From positions 682,001 through 746,000 of the forward strand of contig NZ_BFAY01000011.1 of assembly GCF_003112675.1 (NCBI RefSeq): a DNA stretch of 64,000 bases. The letters are read 5' to 3'. Of this stretch, positions 44,572 to 53,562 are shown in pieces. A program made the translations under genes and the position numbers. The notes beneath the pieces were generated by a model. The model was not told where the DNA came from. It searched no databases and saw only the letters and a list, made by a program, of their open reading frames with translations. Position 1 is the first letter of the stretch, and the number at the start of each line of letters is the position of its first letter. Origin of the DNA: Leptospira johnsonii (GTDB lineage: Bacteria; Spirochaetota; Leptospiria; Leptospirales; Leptospiraceae).

Positions 44572-47159
44572 TATCCGACTACTAGGTTTACCAATTTTCC
44601 AGGAACATAGATCTCTTTTCGGATCTGTTTTCCATCCAAGAAAACCTGCACCTTGTCCAAAGATTTTGCGATTTGGATCGCTTCTTCTCCTGCGATCTCT
44701 TTTGCTGCCTTGAATTCCGCTCTTAACTTTCCGTTTACCTGGACTACGATCATTATCTCGTCGTCAGTGAGGTATTTCTCCTCATAACCTGGAAAACTTT
44801 GGTAGGTTAAAGAATCAGACTTTCCTGCTAAGGACCAAAGTTCTTCCGCCAAGTGAGGAGCAAATGGAGCGATCAATACTATGAAAGGTTCCAGGATCTT
44901 ACGAGATCTACGAGAGCTTGGAGTTAACTCGTTCACAAAGATCATCAACTGAGAGATAGCAGTGTTGAATGAGAAATTATTGATATCATCGTCCACTTTC
45001 TTGATGGTTCTATGAAGTACCTTTAATTCGTCCTCGTTCGGTTCGATATCTTCCAAACGGAAAGATTCTTCTGCACCCGAATGATATAATCTCCAGACAC
45101 GATTCAAGAAACGGAAAACACCTTCTACACCCCTGGTGCTCCAAGGTTTTACCATTTCGAATGGTCCCATGAACATTTCAAAAAGACGTAAACTATCCGC
45201 TCCGAAATTCGTAACCACCTCGTCCGGATTGATCACGTTTCCTAATGACTTGGACATTTTTCTTTTGTCTTCGCCCAAGATCAGACCTTGGTGAACCAAT
45301 TTTTTGAAAGGTTCAGGAGTGGTTACATAACCTAGATCGAATAATACCTTATGCCAAAAGCGAGAATAGAGTAAGTGAAGGACCGCATGTTCCGCCCCGC
45401 CAACGTATAGATCCACCGGCATCCAAGCTTTTTCCAAATTTGGATCAACAAACTTGTCCGGATTTTCGGGATCAATATAACGTAGATAATACCAACAAGA
45501 ACCTGCCCATTGTGGCATCGTATTTGTTTCTCTGGTCCCGATCTCGCCTGTTTCAGGATCTTTGTATTTCAACCAGTCTCCTGCTAACGCAAGCGGGGAT
45601 TCTCCGGTCCCGGAGGGTTTAAACTCAGATAAATTAGGAAGTTCTAATGGAAGTTCCGACTCAGGGATCGGCTTTGTGACCCCGGAAGGATAATGAACCA
45701 AAGGAATAGGCTCTCCCCAGTATCTTTGGCGAGCGAACAACCAGTCTCTAAGTTTGAATTGGGTCTTTCTTCTGCCGATTCCTTTCTTCTCCGCCCAATC
45801 AGAAATTTTAGAGAACGCTTCTTTATATTTCAGACCATTAATAGAAACTTCGGAAGAAGAAGAATTGATACAAACTGATTCTTTAGAATCGAAAGCTCCT
45901 TGAGAAAGATCTCCTTCAATCACAGGTAGGATATCCAACCCGAAAGCTTTTGCAAACTCATAGTCTCTTTGGTCATGAGCTGGCACCGCCATGATTGCGC
46001 CTGTTCCGTAACCATATAGAACGTAATCACCAATCCACACTGGGATTTTTTTAGAAGGATCCGCTGGATGGACAACATAAGCACCAGTGAACACACCGGA
46101 CTTCTCTTTGGAAAGTTCCGTTCTATCCAGATCACTCTTTAAAGCGGAAATCTTTTTGTACTCCTGCACCTTCTCCCATTGTTCTTTGGAAGTAATTGAA
46201 TCCACTAAAGGATGTTCCGGAGCAAGCACCATATAACTTACCCCAAATACTGTATCAGGACGAGTTGTATACACTTTGATCCCGTTTTGCGGAGAAGAAG
46301 GATCAAAAGGAAATATAAGTTCCAAACCTTCACTCTTTCCGATCCAGTTCTTCTGCATTTCAAGAGTAGAACCTGGCCAAGTTACTAAAGATAAATCCTC
46401 TAACAATCTTTCAGCGTATGCAGTGATACGCATCATGTACTGTCTCATCGGTTTGCGAACTACTTCGTAACCTTTTCCGACCCATTCTTCTACTTCTTCG
46501 TTAGCGAGAACTGTTCCGAGGCCTGGGCACCAGTTTACTGGGATCTCAGCCTGATATACTAAGCGAAATCCTGAGAGAATGGTTTCTTTCTTTTCATTAG
46601 AAAATTCTTTCCATTCTTTTGCGGAGAAGGTTTCAAGGTCCTCAAATCCTTCTGAGCCCTTGGATTCGAGCTTTTGGACCAATTCTGAGATTGGTTTTGC
46701 TTTAGAAGCCTTGAAATCATACCAGGAATCGTATAATTTCAAGAAGATCCATTGGGTAAATTTGTAGTATTTCGGGTCTGTGGTGGAAATCTCCCTATCC
46801 CAATCATAAGAAAGACCGATCAATTTGATCTGTCTTCTGAAATTGTCCACATTCTGCTTTGTAGTGATCGCAGGATGGATGCCAGTCTGCATTGCGTATC
46901 TTTCTGCAGGAAGACCGAACGCATCCCAACCCATTGGATGCAAGACTTCAAAACCCTTCATTCTCTTGTAACGAGAAATAATGTCTGTAGCGGTATAACC
47001 TTCAGGGTGACCGACGTGCAATCCCGCACCTGAGGGATAAGGGAACATATCTAAACAATAGAACTTTGGTTTAGAAGAGCGCAGATCCGTTCGAAAGGAA
47101 GAATTCTTTTCCCAATAATCTTGCCATTTTGATTCAATTTTCCGAAACGGATAGTCCAT
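44571..47159 (-). CDS. leuS: Leucyl-tRNA synthetase
   Basis: The class I signatures are present: YPSGAGLHVGHPEGYTATD with the HIGH box (HVGH) and DKRKMSKSLGN with the KMSKS loop. The editing domain has TTRPDTVFGVSYMVLAPEHPLV (about 300-321) and YGTGAIMAVPAHDQRD. At 862 residues it is the normal bacterial length. It charges tRNA-Leu with leucine. A minus-strand TATAAT at 47219-47224 is the probable -10. The AraC-type gene follows directly, an odd partner for a housekeeping gene. Confidence 0.97.
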   Translation of the reverse strand: MDYPFRKIESKWQDYWEKNSSFRTDLRSSKPKFYCLDMFPYPSGAGLHVGHPEGYTATDIISRYKRMKGFEVLHPMGWDAFGLPAERYAMQTGIHPAITTKQNVDNFRRQIKLIGLSYDWDREISTTDPKYYKFTQWIFLKLYDSWYDFKASKAKPISELVQKLESKGSEGFEDLETFSAKEWKEFSNEKKETILSGFRLVYQAEIPVNWCPGLGTVLANEEVEEWVGKGYEVVRKPMRQYMMRITAYAERLLEDLSLVTWPGSTLEMQKNWIGKSEGLELIFPFDPSSPQNGIKVYTTRPDTVFGVSYMVLAPEHPLVDSITSKEQWEKVQEYKKISALKSDLDRTELSKEKSGVFTGAYVVHPADPSKKIPVWIGDYVLYGYGTGAIMAVPAHDQRDYEFAKAFGLDILPVIEGDLSQGAFDSKESVCINSSSSEVSINGLKYKEAFSKISDWAEKKGIGRRKTQFKLRDWLFARQRYWGEPIPLVHYPSGVTKPIPESELPLELPNLSEFKPSGTGESPLALAGDWLKYKDPETGEIGTRETNTMPQWAGSCWYYLRYIDPENPDKFVDPNLEKAWMPVDLYVGGAEHAVLHLLYSRFWHKVLFDLGYVTTPEPFKKLVHQGLILGEDKRKMSKSLGNVINPDEVVTNFGADSLRLFEMFMGPFEMVKPWSTRGVEGVFRFLNRVWRLYHSGAEESFRLEDIEPNEDELKVLHRTIKKVDDDINNFSFNTAISQLMIFVNELTPSSRRSRKILEPFIVLIAPFAPHLAEELWSLAGKSDSLTYQSFPGYEEKYLTDDEIMIVVQVNGKLRAEFKAAKEIAGEEAIQIAKSLDKVQVFLDGKQIRKEIYVPGKLVNLVVG

Positions 47160-47218
47160 ACCGTGAAGTTTTTTCCTCCGGCCTAGAATCCAATTCTTTT
47201 TTGTGATAGTGGAAGGTG

Positions 47219-47224
47219 ATTATA
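47219..47224 (-). promoter_or_regulatory. Candidate -10 box of leuS
   Basis: A perfect TATAAT lies on the minus strand, 60 bases ahead of the leuS start. At 17 bases upstream there is only a weak TCTAAT-like -35. Confidence 0.45.
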
Positions 47225-47352
47225 GTGGTGAAAAGTCTAGAATTAGAAAGGTTTCCTTCCTTTTAGGAAGAAAAAAGTCATTAGAAATTGTTACTAGAAG
47301 AAGTGTTTTTAAATTCTAGGGAACCTATGAGTTGAATTCGGGTCCGAAATGA

Positions 47353-47379
47353 AGAAAGCCGGAGGGAAACCGGCTTTCT
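47353..47379 (-). terminator. Hairpin terminator of the small zinc-ribbon gene
   Basis: AGAAAGCCGG (47353-47362) and CCGGCTTTCT (47370-47379) are exact 10-bp inverse complements with a seven-base loop. They lie downstream of the zinc-ribbon gene, about 60 bases after its stop. On the minus strand TCATTTC follows, a weak T-tract. Confidence 0.6.
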
Positions 47380-47442
47380 CTGGGAGTGAAATTCTAAGCT
47401 CATGCTTAGAAAACGGACAGAAATTTTGGATGAGAATCTGAC

Positions 47443-47631
47443 TTATTTACGTACTGAGTCAATAACCTTGATAAGTCGACGAAATGTTTGGTTCAAACAA
47501 TCTCGACATAGGTCATACTGAAAGAGATTCGGTGTTTCTTTACCGCATCCTTTGCATGTATATTGCTTACTTTGCGCTTGTGTAAGTTCCGCTTCTTCTT
47601 CGTTCAAATCCGTCACTGCTAATAATTGCAT
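47443..47631 (-). CDS. Small zinc-ribbon protein
   Basis: This is a 62-residue protein starting MQLLAVTDLNEEEAEL. It has two Cys pairs, YTCKGCG and DLCRDCL, 16 residues apart, a standard zinc-ribbon set. A basic tail (FRRLIKVIDSVRK) could bind nucleic acid. GGGAG four bases before ATG 47631 fixes the start; the in-frame GTG at 47652 has none. A strong promoter at 47738-47766 gives it a leader of about 100 bases. The function is unknown. Confidence 0.65.
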   Translation of the reverse strand: MQLLAVTDLNEEEAELTQAQSKQYTCKGCGKETPNLFQYDLCRDCLNQTFRRLIKVIDSVRK

Positions 47632-47737
47632 TTTGCTCCCAGAAAATTCCACTGAATGTCTTTTTATTTACGGAGTGTAAATAAGTCCGAAGATTGATAA
47701 GTACTTTCGGAACTTCTCTCCGTACGTCGAGAGTTAC

Positions 47738-47766
47738 TTTATAAAATCGGCTCACTCTAGAGTCAA
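47738..47766 (-). promoter_or_regulatory. Strong sigma-70-type promoter of the zinc-ribbon gene
   Basis: On the minus strand TTGACT (47766-47761) is followed after 17 bases by TATAAA (47743-47738). The leader of about 100 bases includes a CTCTC/GAGAG hairpin and a TTTAC/GTAAA hairpin. Confidence 0.75.
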
Positions 47767-47933
47767 AAAAAATTAGGTTGGAAGTTTGTGAAAATGACTG
47801 CAATTTTTTTTAAAAAAATTCTGAGCGCGGTTTTATTTGGAATAGATTTTCAAGTGCGGTTTTTTTCAGGTAAAAATAAATTTCCTATCAAGTGCCGAGT
47901 TTAGGTCAGTCAAAACAAAAGGAAGGTGATCAT

Positions 47934-48653
47934 TTGTTATCTATATCAGGCTTAAACAAGTCTTACACGGTTGCAGACCAAACATTTAACGTATTAAAAG
48001 ATGTTTCATTCCAGGTAAAGTCCGGAGAATTCGTTGCTGTGATCGGCCCTTCCGGTTCAGGTAAGTCCACACTACTCGCAGTTTCAGCAGGATTAGATAA
48101 AGCTGATTCAGGAACAGTACTTTTGGACGGAATATCTCTCTTTGAAAAGTCCGAAGACGAATTAGCGAAGATCAGAGGAGAACGAATTGGCTTTGTATTT
48201 CAAAATTTTCAACTCATCAAGACGTTAAACGCTTTAGAAAACGTTTCTCTTCCTCTTGCTTTGACAACAAACCTTTCGGAAAAAGTGATACATGAAAAAG
48301 CTATGTATTGGTTGGAGAAGGTCGGCATCGCCCACAGAGCACATAACTTCCCAAGCCAACTTTCAGGTGGAGAAGAACAAAGAGTGGCGATCGCTCGTTC
48401 TTTTATACATGAACCTAAACTTCTTTTTGCAGACGAACCTACTGCAAACTTAGATAAGAAGAATGGTGAGAATATCATGTCTCTTCTAAAACAACTCAAC
48501 AGGGATCGTAAATCCACTTTGTTAGTTGTTACACATGATCCTAAGGTAGCATCGATGGCGGATAGGATCTTAGAAATGAGAGATGGAGTGATCTTAAACG
48601 GAGCAAAGCCCAATACTGGCGTTAAGAAGACCGTATCCAGGAAGAAAAAATGA
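47934..48653 (+). CDS. ABC transporter ATP-binding protein (YbbA/LolD-like)
   Basis: The full ATPase is present: Walker A GPSGSGKST, Q-loop VFQNFQL, signature LSGGEEQR (normally LSGGQQQR), Walker B LLFADEPT and the switch VVTHD. It energises the permease encoded by the next gene, which overlaps it by four bases (ATGA). I chose TTG 47934, because AGGTGATC, an eight-base match to the 16S tail, stands just upstream; GTG 47892 has no ribosome site. The pair resembles YbbA/YbbP or lipoprotein-type exporters. Confidence 0.9.
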   Translation: MLSISGLNKSYTVADQTFNVLKDVSFQVKSGEFVAVIGPSGSGKSTLLAVSAGLDKADSGTVLLDGISLFEKSEDELAKIRGERIGFVFQNFQLIKTLNALENVSLPLALTTNLSEKVIHEKAMYWLEKVGIAHRAHNFPSQLSGGEEQRVAIARSFIHEPKLLFADEPTANLDKKNGENIMSLLKQLNRDRKSTLLVVTHDPKVASMADRILEMRDGVILNGAKPNTGVKKTVSRKKK

Positions 48654-51190
48654 ATATTAGATTCTTTCTAAGGGTAATGTTCCGGGAGATTTTCTCTAAA
48701 AAGACTTCTTCCTTACAGATCATTCTAGCAATCACTATTGGAACCGGTGCTGTTCTTGCTGTTCATTCCTATAGGGATCAATTTACGACTTCTATCATCA
48801 AAGAGGCCAAAAACATCATGGGTTCGGATCTGGTGGTTACCAGTCCTTCTCCTTTAACTTCTGAACAAACAGCGTTTCTTTCCAAGGAATTGCCAAAAGG
48901 AAGCAAATTATCCCAATTAGTGCAGTTCCCTTCTATGCTTCGAAACCCGAATTCTCAAGATTCCAGCTTATCTTTGATCAAGGCAATCGAAGGAGATTAT
49001 CCTTATTTTGGAGAGTTAGAAACGGAACCAAAAGGTCTTTTTCGCAAATTAAAACCGGGAGAAATACTCTTAGAAAGCGGGCTGATCAAAAATCTAAAAC
49101 TTAAGATCGGTTCCAAGGTTCAATTGGGAGAAAGTAACTTCATTTTAAGGGGAAGTATCTTAAAAGAACCTGGAATGGCGGGAAATTTTCTCTCGATGGC
49201 TCCAAGCTCGATCATTCGAAAAGGATCTTTGGCAGAAACAGGGTTAGAACAAAGAGGTTCTAGGATCAGTTACCAGGTGCCTATCCTTCTTCCTAACGGA
49301 ACGGATGCAAACGTATTCAAAAAAAGTAAATTTTCCGAATTTGCTAAGAACGATCTGATCTTATACGAGAGCACAGAAGCGAATTCAGGGTCCCAAAAAT
49401 TCCTTACAAACACATTGGATTTCTTTTCCTTATTGGCATTATGTGCATTCTTTTTGGGAGGGATCTCCATTCTTCTCACAAGCAGAGCAGTTGTTAGAGC
49501 AAAATCGAATACATTTGCCGTTTATAAATGTTTAGGAGCAGGACCGAACCTTGTTTTAGGTCTTGTACTTTCTGAACTTCTAATATTGTCCACGATTGGG
49601 GCGTTTTTAGGATTTTTATTCGGAAGCTTTTTACAAACGCAGATCCCGAATATGGCGGATAAGGAATTCCTTTTCGAACCTAAACTCATCCCGGATTTAA
49701 AAGCATTTTTCTGGGCATTCGTATTGGCTTGGGTAGTTCCATTAGTTTCTACTTGGGAAAGTCTTTCCACAACTCGAAATTTAAGTCCGATCTACGCTCT
49801 TAAATCTGACTTTGCAAATGAACTTTCTTCTGTTCCTAAGCTGAAATTAAAACAATCGGTCTCATTTATCGCAGTATTCGGATTATTCTTCCTGCTAGCT
49901 TGGTGGGAAACTGGAGATTGGATCAAAGGGTTGATCCTTTGCGCTACATTACTGTTCTTACCTGTGGTTGTGTATCTTGGAATTTTAGGAATTCGTTTTG
50001 CGATCAGATTTCTATTACAAAGATCCGAATTCTCCGCAAGTGTAAGAATGGCATTACGAAAACTAGATAGACCTAGAACGGGACTTTCTTGGGTTTCTGT
50101 TGGACTCGGCTCTTCCGTTTTCGTTCTATTGCTCAGTATATTTTTAAGCGATAGCTTATTGGAATACAGTGGAGCGAAGGACAAGGAAAGAAGACCGAAT
50201 ATGTTCGTGTTGGATATACGACCGGAACAACTGGAAAGTTTCCAGCAAACCGCAGAGAAGTATAAGGTAGAAAAACTCTTAACTGCGCCCGTAATCGGAG
50301 CAAGACTCACCCACGTGAACGGTGAACTTGTTAAAAAAGAAGATATGGAACTTTCCGCTCTCAGAAGAGATTGGAGATCCACTGCAAGGACCAGAGAATA
50401 CTTCCTATCTTATAGAGAGAATTTATATCCTACCGAAAAAGTCACAGACGGAGACTTTTGGAGAAAGGGAGAAGAGGATCAAATCTCCGTCGAAAAGGAA
50501 TTTTCTAAAAACTTAAAAGTGGATTTAGGAGATAAACTTTCTTTCTCCATAGGCGGGGTAGAAGTCACCGGGACCATCCGAAATTTCAGGACGGTCAACT
50601 GGTCGGACATGAGACCGAACTTCGTGGTCCTATTTTCTAAAGGGATCTTGGAAAAGGCTCCTAAGTTTTACCTAAGCTCGTTTTTACTGGAATCTTCCGA
50701 CTCCAGATATTCTCTCCAAAAAGAATTATCGAATGAATTTCCGAATCTTACTATCGTAGATACCGAGAAGGCAGTTCAATCCTTTGTCGGGATCTTAGAA
50801 AAGATGTCCTTTGCGATCCGTTGGATGACGGGGCTGATCGTTTTATCTTCTCTGTTATTGATCCTTTCTTCTTTGGAATTGAGTAGAAAGGAAAGATTAG
50901 AAGAGACTTCTCTTCTCAGGATCATCGGTGGGACAAAGACCTTCTTACGAAAATATTTTTTGGCGGAGTCTTTGCTCTTAGCCAATATATCTTTCATGCT
51001 TGCGTTCTTTCTAGTTTGGGGAGTTTCTTCTTATATGTCGGAGATCATATTCGAGATACAAGCCAGCGTTCCTTGGTTAGAGATAGGTATCTTTTATATT
51101 TCTCTGAACTTTGCAGTTGTTGGAATGTATTTCGCTGCCTTAAGGAACGAATGGAGAAGAAGCCCTACTCTGTATCTAAAGGAAGTTTAA
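48650..51190 (+). CDS. ABC transporter permease, FtsX/YbbP-like
   Basis: An 846-residue permease with an N-terminal helix (about 15-37), a periplasmic MacB-like domain, then two FtsX-type blocks of helices (about 260-380 and 420-505). A second periplasmic domain follows, and a final FtsX block of three helices (about 725-830). The FtsX motif is seen in SRKERLEETSLLRIIGGTKTFLRKYFL. This doubled layout is that of YbbP. It works with the ATPase encoded upstream. The substrate is unknown; lipoprotein or lipid extraction is possible. Confidence 0.88.
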   Translation: MNIRFFLRVMFREIFSKKTSSLQIILAITIGTGAVLAVHSYRDQFTTSIIKEAKNIMGSDLVVTSPSPLTSEQTAFLSKELPKGSKLSQLVQFPSMLRNPNSQDSSLSLIKAIEGDYPYFGELETEPKGLFRKLKPGEILLESGLIKNLKLKIGSKVQLGESNFILRGSILKEPGMAGNFLSMAPSSIIRKGSLAETGLEQRGSRISYQVPILLPNGTDANVFKKSKFSEFAKNDLILYESTEANSGSQKFLTNTLDFFSLLALCAFFLGGISILLTSRAVVRAKSNTFAVYKCLGAGPNLVLGLVLSELLILSTIGAFLGFLFGSFLQTQIPNMADKEFLFEPKLIPDLKAFFWAFVLAWVVPLVSTWESLSTTRNLSPIYALKSDFANELSSVPKLKLKQSVSFIAVFGLFFLLAWWETGDWIKGLILCATLLFLPVVVYLGILGIRFAIRFLLQRSEFSASVRMALRKLDRPRTGLSWVSVGLGSSVFVLLLSIFLSDSLLEYSGAKDKERRPNMFVLDIRPEQLESFQQTAEKYKVEKLLTAPVIGARLTHVNGELVKKEDMELSALRRDWRSTARTREYFLSYRENLYPTEKVTDGDFWRKGEEDQISVEKEFSKNLKVDLGDKLSFSIGGVEVTGTIRNFRTVNWSDMRPNFVVLFSKGILEKAPKFYLSSFLLESSDSRYSLQKELSNEFPNLTIVDTEKAVQSFVGILEKMSFAIRWMTGLIVLSSLLLILSSLELSRKERLEETSLLRIIGGTKTFLRKYFLAESLLLANISFMLAFFLVWGVSSYMSEIIFEIQASVPWLEIGIFYISLNFAVVGMYFAALRNEWRRSPTLYLKEV

Positions 51191-51191
51191 A

Positions 51192-51488
51192 TTATTTCGC
51201 GCGAGTCATGCGTGCAAGAAGATCTTCCGGCTTAGGATCCAATCTCACGGAACAGACCTTATAATTGGAAGCGGTCGGACAGGCCGCAGTTCCTGTGATC
51301 TTACATCCTTTATTTTCACAACGTTTCCTTGTGTCAAAGGAATCGGATCCGGAAAATCTGCAATAATCTCTGCAAGCGTCGGAACTATTTACAGAGCAAA
51401 GATAACAACCGTCTGCAGATACGCTTTGGGCAAATCCTAAAGACGCAAAAAAGAACATGATAGAAAGTGAATATAGTACCTTTTTCAA
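51192..51488 (-). CDS. Small secreted cysteine-rich protein
   Basis: A signal peptide (about residues 1-20, ending GFA) precedes a 78-residue mature part with eight Cys at 28, 31, 39, 43, 57, 62, 70 and 79. The even number suggests four disulphides in the periplasm or outside the cell. There is no similarity I recognise. It is the last gene of the extended dnaK group, 10 bases after DUF2721, and its stop is one base from that of the permease gene. Confidence 0.7.
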   Translation of the reverse strand: MKKVLYSLSIMFFFASLGFAQSVSADGCYLCSVNSSDACRDYCRFSGSDSFDTRKRCENKGCKITGTAACPTASNYKVCSVRLDPKPEDLLARMTRAK

Positions 51489-51497
51489 ATGAAACTC

Positions 51498-52013
51498 CTA
51501 TCTAGCTTTGGAGGAAGGATCGTCCACCTTCTTCTCCATTTTATCTTCCAGAAATTCCGCAAATTCTATCTGGCCTTGGATAAAGGCCAAATTATAACGG
51601 CTTTCGTACAGTAAAAGACTGCTCGCGATAAACAAGAAAATCCCACCTACCAAAGCGAGTCCTGTAGCCACCCAAGACGCAGAACTCGACATCGCCACTA
51701 TGATCCCCAGACTTAGGCTGGAAGAAACAAAAAACAAAGTAGCAGTATAAAGTGCAGCCATGGATCTTTGGATCAGATTTGCTCTTTTCTTTTGGACCTT
51801 TAATTGTCTTCTGAGATACGCAAGTCTCTCTTCAGGAAAGGAAAGTCTTCCGTCTACGACACCTTCTATCTCGGTTTTAAGTAGATTAACGCGATCGAAT
51901 ATTCTACCCAAACGATTCGCAGTAGAAAAGATTAAACTAGCGCTGGCCGAAATCAAAACGGCCGGAGCGATCATGCCGGCTAAAATTTCCATTCCGTCCA
52001 AAGAAGAGATCAT
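51498..52013 (-). CDS. DUF2721 membrane protein
   Basis: Three hydrophobic segments (about 13-30, 85-105, 112-133) and the layout of DUF2721 are visible: MIAPAVLISASASLIFSTANRLGRIFDRVN near the start, and helical charged ends (FIQGQIEFAEFLEDKMEKK). The function is unknown. It is six bases upstream of the YqgE gene end and lies in the extended dnaK group. Confidence 0.78.
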   Translation of the reverse strand: MISSLDGMEILAGMIAPAVLISASASLIFSTANRLGRIFDRVNLLKTEIEGVVDGRLSFPEERLAYLRRQLKVQKKRANLIQRSMAALYTATLFFVSSSLSLGIIVAMSSSASWVATGLALVGGIFLFIASSLLLYESRYNLAFIQGQIEFAEFLEDKMEKKVDDPSSKAR

Positions 52014-52018
52014 AATTG

Positions 52019-52573
52019 CTAGTTCAACATTGGGTCTTTTGTATGTTCCACGAAATACTTATACAATCCACCTTTACTCTTTAAGGCTTCTTGCCAGGTC
52101 GCTTCGGGATCTTCCGTAAAGATCCACTCAGCATTCGGATCGTGAACCACCCAAGATTTGCGCTCCATCTCTCCTTCTAATTGAGAAGCTCCCCAACCGG
52201 AATATCCTTGGTACACATTAAACTTGGTTTTATCAGGATGTTCTAATAATTCCACCAAAGCTTCAAAACTTCTGGCGAGAAAAACTCCAGGAATAACTTC
52301 GATCCCAGGTTGTTTTAATTTAGGATTATCATGAAGAATAGAGACAAACGTAGGATCAACTGGACCTCCAGAGTAGATCGGATAAGAACCGTCTATTCCT
52401 TCCGGAATTCCTTGGATCACATCGCTCAACGCTACATCCATCTTTTTGTTCAATACAAGGCCGAATGCGCCTGATTGATCGTGCTCCACCATGAGGATCA
52501 CTGTTCGATTGAAATAATCCGTTACGATTGATGAATTAGAGATTAATACTTTTCCGCTGAATCCGTTTTCCAT
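52019..52573 (-). CDS. YqgE/AlgH family protein
   Basis: The 184-residue protein has the family pattern GKVLISNSSIVTDYFNRTVILMVEHDQSGAFGLVLNKKMD (cited over residues 7-46), YSGGPVDPTFVSILHD, and YQGYSGWGASQLEGE near the C-terminus, with WVHDPN-like ends. It is a conserved bacterial protein once tied to alginate control, role unsettled. It sits 10 bases from the oxidoreductase gene in the heat-shock group. Confidence 0.9.
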   Translation of the reverse strand: MENGFSGKVLISNSSIVTDYFNRTVILMVEHDQSGAFGLVLNKKMDVALSDVIQGIPEGIDGSYPIYSGGPVDPTFVSILHDNPKLKQPGIEVIPGVFLARSFEALVELLEHPDKTKFNVYQGYSGWGASQLEGEMERKSWVVHDPNAEWIFTEDPEATWQEALKSKGGLYKYFVEHTKDPMLN

Positions 52574-52582
52574 GCTGCCCGA

Positions 52583-53542
52583 TCAGTTTTTATGTATCTC
52601 ATTCAAAATTCTGTACGCGATCTCCAGAGTTTGGATATCGGATCTTCCATCTACTAAAGGTTCCGTTTCTTTCAGGATACATTTTACAAAATGTTCATGT
52701 TCCTGTTTTAAAGGGTTATCCTTGTGAACAAAGATCTTTTCCACAATGGATTCTTGGCGATACTTGATCTCTCCGGTCCTAAGTAGAATATCCGAAGTGG
52801 CTTGTCTATGAAGCTCGATCTCTTGGTCGCTAAAATCCAATGTAATGTACACGTCTTTTTGAGTGATATTCAGGGTCCGAATTTTGGATTGTGTATTTCT
52901 GCTCGCGGAAATATTCGCAATCGCGCCGTTCTCGAAATGAAGAATAACGGATGCAATATCTTCGTGACCGGAAACCACTTTGGTACCCACTGCACTTAGA
53001 TATTTGACGGGAGATTTTACCAGATTCAGAACGATATCTATATCGTGGATCATCATATCCAAAACTACCCCAACATCCTTAATTCTAGGATTAAAAGGGG
53101 CTAATCTTCTGGATTCGATTAACAGAGGTTCAGTCACGATCTTTCCGAGTTCCAGAACCGCTCCGTTAAAGCGTTCAACGTGACCAACTTGCAAGACCAG
53201 ATTATTTTTAGAAGCAAGCTCCACTAACTCTTTCGCTTGTTCTAAAGTTTCTGCGATCGGTTTCTCTACCAAAACATGTTTGCCTGCGAGAAGCGCCTTC
53301 TTACCGATCTCATGGTGTAAGAATGTAGGCACCGCGATGATCACAGAATCAGTATGTTTGATCAAATCGTCTACAGTGGAGAAGGCAGAAGTCTTATGCT
53401 TTTCCGCCATCTGTGTCGCTCTTTCGGAATCGGAGTCGTAAATACCTATCAGCTCCGCATCGCTTAACGTTTTCGCCACGTTTACGTGGTATTGGCCCAT
53501 ATGGCCAGTTCCGATTACCCCGATCTTGACTTTGTTAGTCAT
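52583..53542 (-). CDS. Gfo/Idh/MocA family oxidoreductase
   Basis: An NAD(P) Rossmann fold (IGVIGTGHMGQYHVNVA) is followed by the family's EKP signature (HVLVEKPIAETLEQA) and a C-terminal substrate domain (DVGVVLDMMIHDIDIVL). The substrate is probably a sugar or inositol derivative. It starts 20 bases after dnaJ and belongs to the same direction group, though no heat-shock link is known for this family. Confidence 0.88.
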   Translation of the reverse strand: MTNKVKIGVIGTGHMGQYHVNVAKTLSDAELIGIYDSDSERATQMAEKHKTSAFSTVDDLIKHTDSVIIAVPTFLHHEIGKKALLAGKHVLVEKPIAETLEQAKELVELASKNNLVLQVGHVERFNGAVLELGKIVTEPLLIESRRLAPFNPRIKDVGVVLDMMIHDIDIVLNLVKSPVKYLSAVGTKVVSGHEDIASVILHFENGAIANISASRNTQSKIRTLNITQKDVYITLDFSDQEIELHRQATSDILLRTGEIKYRQESIVEKIFVHKDNPLKQEHEHFVKCILKETEPLVDGRSDIQTLEIAYRILNEIHKN

Positions 53543-53562
53543 GAAACTTCCTTTTGTGGATA

